From the NCBI GenBank assembly GCA_022843345.1, contig JALHNW010000080.1, positions 1-7,604 on the forward strand: a DNA stretch of 7,604 nucleotides, written 5' to 3'. Made by a program: the position numbers and the translations under genes. Shown piece after piece: positions 1 to 7,359 of the stretch (the first letter of the stretch is position 1; the number at the start of each line of letters is the position of its first letter). The notes beneath the pieces are model-generated. The model worked only from the letters and a program-made list of their open reading frames with translations, did no database searches and was not told the DNA's origin. The DNA comes from Rubritepida sp. Lineage in GTDB: Bacteria > Pseudomonadota > Alphaproteobacteria > Acetobacterales > Acetobacteraceae.

Positions 1-1028
1 GCCTCGGTGGCGGCCTGCAAGGCGGGGTCCAGCGCGGTGCGGACCACCAGCCCGCCGCCCTGCGCCTGCTCGGCCCCGAAGCGCTGGATCAGCTCGCGCC
101 GCACCTCCTCGGTGTAGTGCCCGCCCACGGGCACCACCTCGGGCCGGCGGGTCGGGCGGGCCTGGATGGGGGCAGCCTTGGCGGCGGCGACCTCCTCGGC
201 GGTGGCCACGCGGTCCTCGGCCATGCGGTCCAGCACCCAGTCGCGGCGGATGCGCGCGGCGTCGGGGAAGCGCTGGGGGTTGTAGTTGTTCGGCCCCTTG
301 GGCAGCGCGGCCAGGAAGGCCGTCTCGCCCAGGCTCAGCTCGTCGAGCGACTTGTTGAAGTAGGCATGCGCGGCGGCGGCGACGCCGTAGGCCTGCGCGC
401 CGAGGAAGATCTCGTTCAGGTAGATCTCCAGGATGCGGTCCTTGCTCAGCGCGCCCTCGATCCGCAGCGCCAGGATCGCCTCGCGCGCCTTGCGCAGCAC
501 GGTGCGGTCGCTGCCCACCAGCATGTTCTTCGCCACCTGCTGGGTGATGGTGGACGCCCCCTGCATGCGCCGGCCCGAGCCGTAGTTCTGCGCGAAGAAC
601 ACGCCCGCGCGCACCATGCCCACCGGGTCTATGCCCGAATGCTCGCGGAAGCGCTGGTCCTCGGCGGAGATGAAGGCCTGCTGCACGCGCTGGGGGATCG
701 CCTCGATCGGCACGAAGACCCGCCGCTCGGCCGCCAGCTCGGCCAGCAGGCGCGAATCGGCGGCGTAGATGCGGCTCATCTGCTGGGGCTGGTAGTCGGC
801 CAGCCACTTGTAGTCCGGCAGGTCGGCGGCGAGCTGGCGGTAGAAGCCCCAGCCCGCCACCGCAGCCCCCACGCCGCCCACCACCAGCAGGATGACGGCC
901 AGCTTCAGCACGCCCCCGAACAGCCCGACGGAACGGCGCTTCGCCCTGGCAGGCTTCGGCGCGGGCGCGGCGGGCGGCGCCATCCGCGCATCGGGCGCGG
1001 CGACGGGATCGGGAACCGGGTCGGGCAT
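1..1028 (-). CDS. mrcA: Penicillin-binding protein 1A, N-terminal part (truncated by window edge)
   Basis: Bifunctional class A PBP that polymerises lipid II into glycan strands and crosslinks them, anchored in the inner membrane and acting in the periplasm. Reading the minus strand from the ATG at 1028 gives 342 residues with no stop before the edge. Visible in order: a Pro/Ala-rich cytoplasmic tail (about 1-32), one membrane anchor (about 35-62), then a complete GT51 glycosyltransferase domain. The domain shows SAEDQRFREHSG (121-132, catalytic Glu at 123), GASTITQQVAKN (157-168), the RKAREA stretch (179-184), KDRILEIYLNEIFLG (196-210) and ALPKGPNNYNP (241-251). The linker toward the transpeptidase domain follows, and that domain with its SxxK lies off the window. 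Family proteins run to about 800 residues or more. A GTG nine bases upstream (1037) is an in-frame alternative start. The Shine-Dalgarno is weak (GAG-type). The gene is divergent from the transporter cluster. The family call is secure. Confidence 0.96.
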   Translation of the reverse strand, partial: MPDPVPDPVAAPDARMAPPAAPAPKPARAKRRSVGLFGGVLKLAVILLVVGGVGAAVAGWGFYRQLAADLPDYKWLADYQPQQMSRIYAADSRLLAELAAERRVFVPIEAIPQRVQQAFISAEDQRFREHSGIDPVGMVRAGVFFAQNYGSGRRMQGASTITQQVAKNMLVGSDRTVLRKAREAILALRIEGALSKDRILEIYLNEIFLGAQAYGVAAAAHAYFNKSLDELSLGETAFLAALPKGPNNYNPQRFPDAARIRRDWVLDRMAEDRVATAEEVAAAKAAPIQARPTRRPEVVPVGGHYTEEVRRELIQRFGAEQAQGGGLVVRTALDPALQAATE

Positions 1029-1188
1029 GAGGCTCACTCTAGCATGGGCGGCAGGCTTCCAACGCCCGGCATTTCGGCCGGGTTGGCCCGCGGGCGGCGC
1101 ACGGCGGGCATATGACAATCCTGCCATCTGGCGCGCCGCGGAACGATGCTGCTAGACATGTCATATCGGGGCTTCAGGAGAGACGGGA
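1029..1188. promoter_or_regulatory. Divergent intergenic region between PBP1A and the transporter cluster
   Basis: This 160-bp gap must carry the start signals for both the PBP1A gene and the plus-strand cluster. It is less GC-rich around 1109-1118 and 1155-1167 than its surroundings. I found no convincing -35/-10 pair on either strand: TATGACA at 1111-1117 resembles a -35, but no matching -10 lies 16-18 bp away. A 6-bp GC hairpin (CCCGGC 1065-1070, GCCGGG 1077-1082) would fall in the PBP1A leader. AGGAGA at 1176-1181 is a good Shine-Dalgarno, seven bases before the SBP start at 1189. Confidence 0.6.
1110..1166. promoter_or_regulatory. 8-bp inverted repeat, possible regulator binding sites
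   Basis: ATATGACA at 1110-1117 is the exact reverse complement of TGTCATAT at 1159-1166, with centres 49 bp apart. The second arm overlaps an 8-bp palindrome GACATGTC (1155-1162), and the first overlaps CATATG (1109-1114). These are the most AT-rich words in an otherwise GC-rich divergent region, which is where operators would be expected. No regulator gene is in the window, and an 8-bp match could be chance. Confidence 0.3.
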
Positions 1189-2748
1189 ATGCGGTTGACC
1201 CTTGCGGCGCTGGCCTTGGCCGGCGCGATGGCGCTGCCCGCGGGCGCGCAGACCCTCTCGATGGCGGTGGGCGCCCCGGTCACCAGCCTGGACCCGCATT
1301 TCCACCAGCTTTCCCCCAACAACGCGGTGGCGGGGATGGTGTTCGACCGGCTGGTGAACACCGACGGCCAGTCGCGCATGGTGCCGGGCCTGGCGGAATC
1401 CTGGTCGGTGGTGTCGCCCGACACCTGGGAGTTCCGGCTGCGCCGCGGGGTGAAGTTCCACAACGGCAACGACTTCACGGCCGAGGACGTGGCCTTCACC
1501 TTCCGCCGCGTGCCCAACGTGCCCAACTCGCCCTCCTCCTTCGCGGGCTTCGTGCGGCCGATCCGCGAGGTCACGATCGTCGATTCCCACACCATCCGCC
1601 TGCGGACCGACGGCCCCTACCCGCTGCTGCCGCAGGACATGACCAACGTCTACATCCTCGACCGCGAGACGCACGAGAACGCGGCCACCGAGGACTTCAA
1701 CGCCGTGCGCGCCGCGGTCGGCACCGGCCCCTTCCGCGTCGTCACCCACCGCCTGGGCGACCGCATCGAGTTCGAGCGCAACGACGCCTACTGGGGCGAG
1801 AAGCCGCACTGGGCCCGCGTCACCTACCGCATGATCGTGAACGACAGCGCCCGCACCGCCGCCCTGCTGGCCGGCGACGTGGAGTTCATCGACCAGGTCC
1901 CCACCGCCGACCTCGCCCGCCTGCGCGGCGACGCGCGCGTGGCGATGAGCGAGGTGACGGGGCTGCGCGTCATCTACCTCTCGCTCGACCACCCGCGCGA
2001 GGGCGCCTCGCCCTTCGTGGTGGACAATGACGGCCGGCCGATCGAGCGCAACCCGCTGCGCGACGTGCGCGTGCGCCGCGCCCTGTCCATGGCGATAGAC
2101 CGCAACGCGATCACCGAGCGCGTGATGGAGGGCGCGGCCACGCCCACCGCGCAGTTCTTCCCGCCGGGCATCTTCTCCTACGTGCCCGACCTGCCGGCCC
2201 AGCGCGCCGACCCCGAGGGCGCGCGCCGCCTGCTGGCCGAGGCGGGCTTCCCCAACGGGTTCCGCATCACCCTGCACGGCCCGAACGACCGCTACCCGAA
2301 TGACGGGCGCATCATCCAGGCCATCGGCCAGATGTGGACGCGCGTCGGCGTGCGCACCGCCGTCGAGGCGCAGCCCTGGACCACCTTCGTGTCCCGCGCC
2401 GGGCGGCAGGAATTCTCCGCCTTCCTGATCGGCTGGGGGTCCAATCCCGAGGGGTCCCACCCGCTTCGCAACCTCATCGCCACCTTCGATGCCTCGCGCG
2501 GCTGGGGCAACTCCAACCGCGGCCGCTACTCGAACGCGGAGGTGGACGCGATGCTGGCCGAGGCGCTGCGCACCATCGAAGACGGCGCGCGCGAGCAGAT
2601 CCTCATCCGCGCCCAGCGCGCCGCGCTGCAGGACGTGGCGATCATCCCGCTGCACATCCAGACCAACATCTGGTCCATGCGCCGCCACCTGCGCCACGAC
2701 GCGCGGGCCGATGAATCCACCCGCGCGCAGGACATCCGCCCGCGATGA
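1189..2748 (+). CDS. ABC importer periplasmic substrate-binding protein, family 5 (peptide/nickel/glutathione type)
   Basis: Captures the substrate in the periplasm and delivers it to the permease pair encoded next. The 519-residue length is normal for DppA/OppA/GsiB-type proteins. Residues 1-20 form a Sec signal peptide (MR, a hydrophobic Leu/Ala core, then PAGA) with likely cleavage before Q21. Family 5 landmarks follow: VGAPVTSLDPHF (27-38), VPGLAESWSV (65-74), FRLRRGVKFHNGNDFTAEDV (82-101), GTGPFRV (178-184), VRRALSMAIDRNAI (295-308) and a C-terminal IIPLH segment (485-489). There is no lipobox Cys, so the product should be soluble. The ATG at 1189 has AGGAGA seven bases upstream and places the signal peptide exactly at the N-terminus. 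The gene is first in the cluster, and its stop overlaps the next start by 4 nt (ATGA). Short peptides or glutathione-like compounds are reasonable, but family 5 also binds nickel chelates, opines and sugars, so the ligand is not determined. Confidence 0.93.
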   Translation: MRLTLAALALAGAMALPAGAQTLSMAVGAPVTSLDPHFHQLSPNNAVAGMVFDRLVNTDGQSRMVPGLAESWSVVSPDTWEFRLRRGVKFHNGNDFTAEDVAFTFRRVPNVPNSPSSFAGFVRPIREVTIVDSHTIRLRTDGPYPLLPQDMTNVYILDRETHENAATEDFNAVRAAVGTGPFRVVTHRLGDRIEFERNDAYWGEKPHWARVTYRMIVNDSARTAALLAGDVEFIDQVPTADLARLRGDARVAMSEVTGLRVIYLSLDHPREGASPFVVDNDGRPIERNPLRDVRVRRALSMAIDRNAITERVMEGAATPTAQFFPPGIFSYVPDLPAQRADPEGARRLLAEAGFPNGFRITLHGPNDRYPNDGRIIQAIGQMWTRVGVRTAVEAQPWTTFVSRAGRQEFSAFLIGWGSNPEGSHPLRNLIATFDASRGWGNSNRGRYSNAEVDAMLAEALRTIEDGAREQILIRAQRAALQDVAIIPLHIQTNIWSMRRHLRHDARADESTRAQDIRPR

Positions 2749-3707
2749 CCGTCTACCTGCTGCGGCGGCTGTTCCAGTCGCTGCTCGTGCTCGTCGCGAT
2801 GAGCCTCATCGTCTTCGTCGGCGTCTACGCGGTGGGCGACCCGGTGGAGATCCTGATCTCGCCCGACGCCGACCAGGCGGAGCGCGCGCGCGCCATCGTC
2901 GCGCTCGGCCTCGACAAGCCGCTGTGGCAGCAATACCTGGTCTTCGTGCAGAACGCGCTGCGCGGGGACCTCGGGCGCTCCTTCGTGTACAACGAGCCCG
3001 CGCTGCAGCTCATCCTGCAGAAGATGCCGGCGACGATGGAGCTGGCGCTGGGCGCCACCGTCTTCGCCATCCTGGTCGGGCTGCCGCTGGGGCTCTACGC
3101 CGGGCTGCACCCGGATTCCGGCGGGGCGAAGGCGATCATGGCCGGCTCCATCCTCGGCTTCTCGCTGCCCACCTTCTGGGTGGGGCTGATGCTGATCATG
3201 GTCTTCGCCGTGCAGCTCGGCTGGCTGCCCTCAACGGGGCGGGGCGACACGCTGTGGGGCTGGTCGTTCCTGACGCCCAACGGGCTGTCACACTTGGTGC
3301 TGCCCTCCATCAACCTCGCGCTGTTCAAGATCAGCCTGGTGATCCGCCTGACGCGCTCGGGCGTGCGCGAGACGATGCTGATGGACTACGTGAAGTTCGC
3401 CCGCGCCAAGGGCCTGTCGCGCAACCGCGTCACCTACGTGCACGTGTTCAAGAACATCCTGATCCCGGTGGTCACCGTGGTGGGGCTGGAGCTGGGCTCG
3501 ACCATCGCCTTCTCGGTCGTCACCGAATCCGTGTTCGCGTGGCCGGGCATGGGCAAGCTGATCATCGACAGCATCAACGTGCTCGATCGCCCGGTGATCG
3601 TGGCCTACCTGATGATCATCGTGCTGATGTTCATCGTCATCAACCTGGTGGTGGACATCATGTACAGCGTGCTCGACCCCCGCGTGCGGCTGGAGGGGCA
3701 GGGCTGA
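2745..3707 (+). CDS. ABC importer permease, DppB/OppB/GsiC type
   Basis: First inner-membrane channel subunit of the importer, expected to dimerise with the permease encoded next. The length of 320 residues is typical. The N-terminus MTVYLLRRLFQSLLVLVAMS is the usual DppB-type first helix. Further hydrophobic segments lie near 98-120, 134-158, 240-260 and 283-308. The cytoplasmic EAA loop that docks on an ATPase is at about 214-240, with the conserved Gly at 223 and a downstream HVFKN. The family signature TESVFAWPGMGKL is at 260-272, and the C-terminal LDPR at 310-313. The start overlaps the SBP stop by 4 nt (ATGA) and the nearest AGGA lies about 12 bases upstream, so translation probably depends on coupling. 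Family call is firm; substrate unknown. Confidence 0.94.
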   Translation: MTVYLLRRLFQSLLVLVAMSLIVFVGVYAVGDPVEILISPDADQAERARAIVALGLDKPLWQQYLVFVQNALRGDLGRSFVYNEPALQLILQKMPATMELALGATVFAILVGLPLGLYAGLHPDSGGAKAIMAGSILGFSLPTFWVGLMLIMVFAVQLGWLPSTGRGDTLWGWSFLTPNGLSHLVLPSINLALFKISLVIRLTRSGVRETMLMDYVKFARAKGLSRNRVTYVHVFKNILIPVVTVVGLELGSTIAFSVVTESVFAWPGMGKLIIDSINVLDRPVIVAYLMIIVLMFIVINLVVDIMYSVLDPRVRLEGQG

Positions 3708-4612
3708 TGTCCAGCACCACCGTGGCACCCGCCGTGCGGGAGGAGACGCCCTTCCGCCGCTTCCTCAGCGAGTTCGCGGCGTCGAAGATCGCGATGGGCG
3801 GCTTCATCGTCTTCGCCATCATCGTGGTGCTGGCCGTCCTCGCCCCCTGGATCACGCCGCAGGACCCCTACGACCTCGGCACCATCGACATCATGGACGG
3901 GCGGCTGGAGCCCGGCGCGGTCGGCGCCTCGGGCATCACCCACTGGCTGGGCACCGACGACCAGGGGCGCGACATGCTTTCGGGCATCCTCTACGGGCTG
4001 CGGATCTCGCTGACGGTGGGCGCCGGTTCGGCGCTGATCGCGGGCCTCGTCGGCGCCTCGCTGGGGATGCTGGCCGCCTATGCGGGCGGGCGCACCGACA
4101 GCGTGATCATGCGCGTGGTGGACCTCCAGCTCTCCTTCCCCACCATCCTCGCCGCGCTGATGATCCTGGCCTTCCTGGGCAAGGGCATCCTCAACGTCGT
4201 CATCGCGCTCGTCATCGTCGAATGGGCGTATTACGCGCGCACGGTGCGCGGCTCGGCCCTCGTCGAGCGGCGGCGCGAGTACATCGAGGCGGCGCAGTGC
4301 CTGGCCCTGCCCACGCGGCGCATCCTGTTCCGCCACCTGCTGCCCAATTGCCTGCCGCCGCTGATCGTGGTCGGCACCATCCAGGTGGCCCGCGCCATCG
4401 CGCTGGAGGCGACGCTGTCCTTCCTGGGCCTGGGCGTGCCGATCACCGAGCCCTCGCTGGGGCTGCTGATCGCCAACGGCTACGAATACATGCTGAGCGG
4501 GAAGTACTGGATCAGCTTCTACCCCGGCGTGGCGCTGCTGATCACCATCGTGTCCATCAACCTGATGGGGGACCACCTGCGCGACGTGCTCAATCCGAGG
4601 CTCAAGAAATGA
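3707..4612 (+). CDS. ABC importer permease, DppC/OppC/GsiD type
   Basis: Second channel subunit, 301 residues. It has a cytoplasmic N-terminal tail, a first membrane helix at about 30-48, the periplasmic LGTDDQGRDMLSGILYG block (81-97) typical of DppC proteins, an EAA loop at 191-214 (EYIEAAQCLALPTRRILFRH then LLPN) and the signature EATLSFLGLGV (234-244), ending NPRLKK. The EAA loop has Ala (residue 200) where the family normally has Gly. The start at 3707 is chosen because ATG shares its A with the upstream TGA and has GGAGGGG at 3692-3698. The same frame is open upstream to 2489, but that stretch is out-of-frame sequence of the SBP and first permease and has no family resemblance. The last codons and the stop lie within a long hairpin (4588-4626). 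Confidence 0.94.
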   Translation: MSSTTVAPAVREETPFRRFLSEFAASKIAMGGFIVFAIIVVLAVLAPWITPQDPYDLGTIDIMDGRLEPGAVGASGITHWLGTDDQGRDMLSGILYGLRISLTVGAGSALIAGLVGASLGMLAAYAGGRTDSVIMRVVDLQLSFPTILAALMILAFLGKGILNVVIALVIVEWAYYARTVRGSALVERRREYIEAAQCLALPTRRILFRHLLPNCLPPLIVVGTIQVARAIALEATLSFLGLGVPITEPSLGLLIANGYEYMLSGKYWISFYPGVALLITIVSINLMGDHLRDVLNPRLKK

Positions 4613-4626
4613 GCCTCGGATTGAGC
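4588..4626 (+). terminator. Perfect 17-bp stem-loop spanning the permease stop codon
   Basis: Bases 4588-4604 (GCTCAATCCGAGGCTCA) pair without mismatch with 4610-4626, leaving the 5-nt loop AGAAA. The TGA stop (4610-4612) is the first triplet of the 3' arm. The 5' arm encodes the conserved C-terminal LNPRL of DppC proteins, so its sequence is constrained by coding. Only three T residues follow (4629-4631), so this is not a textbook intrinsic terminator. Attenuation, 3'-end protection of an upstream mRNA segment, or the edge of a palindromic repeat element are all possible. The structure is seen directly; the function is inferred. Confidence 0.6.
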
Positions 4627-4739
4627 CCTTTGCCACGCCCTCAAACGCCGGGCGCGCACTCCGTGCGCTTGGCTTCGCCGCGCCACGGGCGCACCCGTCC
4701 ACGCGGTCGGTCTGGCGGCGCCGGCCGCCGTGCGGCCGG
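4627..4739. repeat. GC-rich cluster of small inverted repeats, possible REP-like element
   Basis: The gap between the second permease and the first ATPase holds several exact inverted repeats: GCGCAC/GTGCGC with a 3-nt loop (4654-4668), ACGGG/CCCGT (4685-4698), GGCGGC/GCCGCC (4714-4729) and, partly overlapping it, CCGGCCGC/GCGGCCGG with a 3-nt loop (4721-4739). No gene is supported here. Dense palindromes in a short intergenic space inside an operon resemble REP or other short interspersed repeats common in GC-rich bacteria. Whether the unit recurs in the genome cannot be seen from this window. Part of the pairing is expected by chance in such GC-rich DNA. Confidence 0.4.
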
Positions 4740-4748
4740 ATGTTCCAG

Positions 4749-4753
4749 CAAGG
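4749..4753 (+). promoter_or_regulatory. Ribosome binding site deciding the first ATPase start
   Basis: CAAGG lies seven bases before GTG at 4761. The alternative ATG at 4740 is preceded directly by the 4721-4739 hairpin and has no purine-rich Shine-Dalgarno, so GTG at 4761 is preferred. Confidence 0.5.
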
Positions 4754-4760
4754 TTTCGCC

Positions 4761-5734
4761 GTGACGGCCACCCTCGAAGTCCGCGACCTCCAGACGCATT
4801 TCTTCACCCGCGCCGGCGTGGTGAAGGCGGTGGACGGCGTCTCCTTCACCGTCGAGCGCGGCAAGGTGCTTGGGCTGGTGGGCGAATCCGGTTCCGGCAA
4901 GTCGGTCACCGGCTTTTCCATCATCGGGCTGGTGGACGCGCCCGGCCGCGTCGTCGGCGGCTCCATCTGGTTCCAGGGCAAGGACCTGGCGCGGCTGAGC
5001 GAGGAGGAGATGCGCAGCCTGCGCGGCAACCGCATCGCCATGATCTTCCAGGACCCGATGATGACGCTCAACCCGGTCCTGCGCGTGGACACGCAGATGA
5101 TCGAGACGGTCCAGGCGCACGAGCAGGTGGACCGCGAGACGGCGCGCCAGCGCGCGCGCGACGCGCTGGGCATGGTCGGCATCCCCAGCCCCGACGAGCG
5201 GCTGATGTCCTACCCGCACCAGTTCTCCGGCGGCATGCGCCAGCGCGTGGCCATCGCCATCGCGCTCCTCCACCGCCCCGACCTGATCGTGGCGGACGAG
5301 CCGACGACGGCGCTGGACGTCACCATCCAGGGGCAGATCCTGGCCGAGGTTCAGAAGCTGGCGGCCACCACCGGCACCAGCCTGATCTGGATCACCCACG
5401 ACCTGTCCGTGGTCGCCGGCCTCGCCGACGACATCGCGGTGATGTATGCCGGCCGCATCGTCGAGGACGGGCCGGTGAGCCAGGTGCTGGACGCCCCGCT
5501 GCACCCCTACACCGTCGGCCTCATCGGCTCCGTCCCCAGCCGCAACAAGCGCGGCGAGCCGCTGCGCCAGATCCCCGGCATGACCCCCTCCCTGCTGAAG
5601 CTGCCCGCCGGCTGCGCCTTCCGCTCGCGCTGCGAGCGCGCGGACGAGGCCTGCCTGGAGCATCCGGCCCTGTTCGGGCTGCGCGAAGGCCAGCGCGCCC
5701 GCTGCTTCCACCCGCACCTGGAGGAGGTGCCGGC

Positions 5735-5738
<4 letters not shown>
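4761..5738 (+). CDS. ABC importer ATPase, DppD/OppD/GsiA-N type
   Basis: Cytoplasmic ATPase powering the importer, 325 residues from GTG 4761 (332 from the less likely ATG 4740). Numbered from the GTG: Walker A GESGSGKS (41-48), Q-loop IFQDP (Q97), ABC signature FSGGMRQRV (155-163), Walker B LIVADEPT (175-182), D-loop ALD (184-186) and H-loop ITHD (H213). All catalytic positions are intact. The C-terminal oligopeptide-type extension includes HPYT (248-251) and four cysteines at 285, 291, 298 and 315. This is the pattern known to bind a [4Fe-4S] cluster in characterised Dpp/Opp ATPases; cluster binding here is inferred. The gene is separated from the permease by 148 nt, unlike every other junction in the cluster. 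Its stop overlaps the second ATPase by 4 nt, consistent with an obligate heterodimer. Confidence 0.94.
5721..5727 (+). promoter_or_regulatory. Strong ribosome binding site of the second ATPase
   Basis: GAGGAGG within the end of the first ATPase gene, seven bases before ATG 5735. It fixes the start and is the best Shine-Dalgarno in the cluster. Confidence 0.7.
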
Positions 5739-6768
<1,030 letters not shown>

Positions 6769-6772
<4 letters not shown>

Positions 6773-7359
6773 TCCCACCCTACTCGGCGCAGTGGGAAAG
6801 CGAGGAACTGGTCGCCGAGTTCCTCGCCGGGCGCGACGCCGCCAGCGACCCACTGTGGCGCCACTCCGGCGCGGCGGACGCCGCCGAATACGCCCGCTGG
6901 GCGCGCCACCTCTGCGGCATGGCCTGCCTGCGGATGGCGCTGGGCGGCGCCCACCCCATCCACGACCTGCGCCGCGCCGTGCAGGCCCATGGCGGCTACG
7001 TGGACGATGGCGGCGACGCCATCCACGGCCTGCGCTACGCCGGCGCGGTGGAATGGCTGCGCGCGCAGGGCCGCGACGCCCGCATCGTGCTGGACGAACC
7101 GGCGGAGGACATCCCGCGCAAGCTGGTGGATGGCGCGCTGTTCATCGCCTCCGTCCACCCCGCCATCCGCACGCCGGACCACGACCCGCCGCACCGGGGC
7201 GGCCACCTCGTCCTGGTCTTCGGCGTGGATGCCGAAGGGCGGCTGCGCTTCCACAACCCGTCCGGCGACACGGCGGCCACGCGGCGCGACGTGCGGATGG
7301 ACCTGGCCAGCTTCGCCCGCTTCCACGCCGAACGCGGCATCCTGCTCGCGCCGCCGTGA
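6769..7359 (+). CDS. C39-like cysteine peptidase, cytoplasmic (Peptidase_C39_2-like)
   Basis: Likely a papain-fold cysteine peptidase of 196 residues, close to the size of a single C39-like domain. The N-terminus IPPYSAQWES matches the usual opening of this family, with Q8 a candidate oxyanion residue. HLCGMACLRMAL (47-58) supplies the probable nucleophile C49, GGHLVLVFGVD (144-154) the probable His (H146), and FHNPSG (161-166) the probable Asn (N163). There is no signal peptide or membrane segment, so it should act in the cytoplasm. GTG 6769 overlaps the ATPase stop by 4 nt and has AAGG at 6761-6764. The next in-frame Met (51) would remove the catalytic Cys. Cotranscription with a peptide-type importer suggests it cleaves the imported substrate; this is inference. 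C39 domains fused to bacteriocin exporters are distant relatives, and no exporter domain is present here. A transglutaminase-like or acyltransferase activity on the same fold cannot be excluded. Confidence 0.7.

Noticed and set aside
117..1115. Plus-strand open frame over the PBP1A region
   Set aside because: Gly/His/Arg-rich translation without motifs. The minus strand carries an unmistakable GT51 domain with all its motifs.
1111..1167. Sigma-70-type promoter using TATGACA as a -35 element
   Set aside because: No acceptable -10 lies 16-18 bp downstream on either strand, so a promoter position cannot be supported from the sequence alone.
1174..2697. Long minus-strand open frame (about 500 codons) opposite the SBP gene
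   Set aside because: Rich in His, Ala, Arg and Gly with no recognisable domain. High-GC codon use makes antisense frames stay open. The plus strand has a clear family 5 SBP with signal peptide and Shine-Dalgarno.
2489..3706. In-frame N-terminal extension of the second permease giving a 707-codon open frame
   Set aside because: The extension is an out-of-frame reading of the SBP end and the first permease and is Arg/Ala/Pro-rich. The real start at 3707 has GGAGGGG and a TGATG junction, and gives a normal family length.
4627..4760. Riboswitch or small RNA gene in the permease/ATPase gap
   Set aside because: The pairing consists of short independent GC palindromes without a recognisable riboswitch core, promoter or U-tract terminator. 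A repeat element explains it better.
4222..4764. Open frame bridging the second permease and the repeat gap
   Set aside because: Out-of-frame reading of permease sequence with no Shine-Dalgarno and no family resemblance.
3605..5182. Long minus-strand open frame opposite the second permease and first ATPase
   Set aside because: Low-complexity translation with no motif, covering two well-defined plus-strand genes and the repeat gap. It is a composition shadow.
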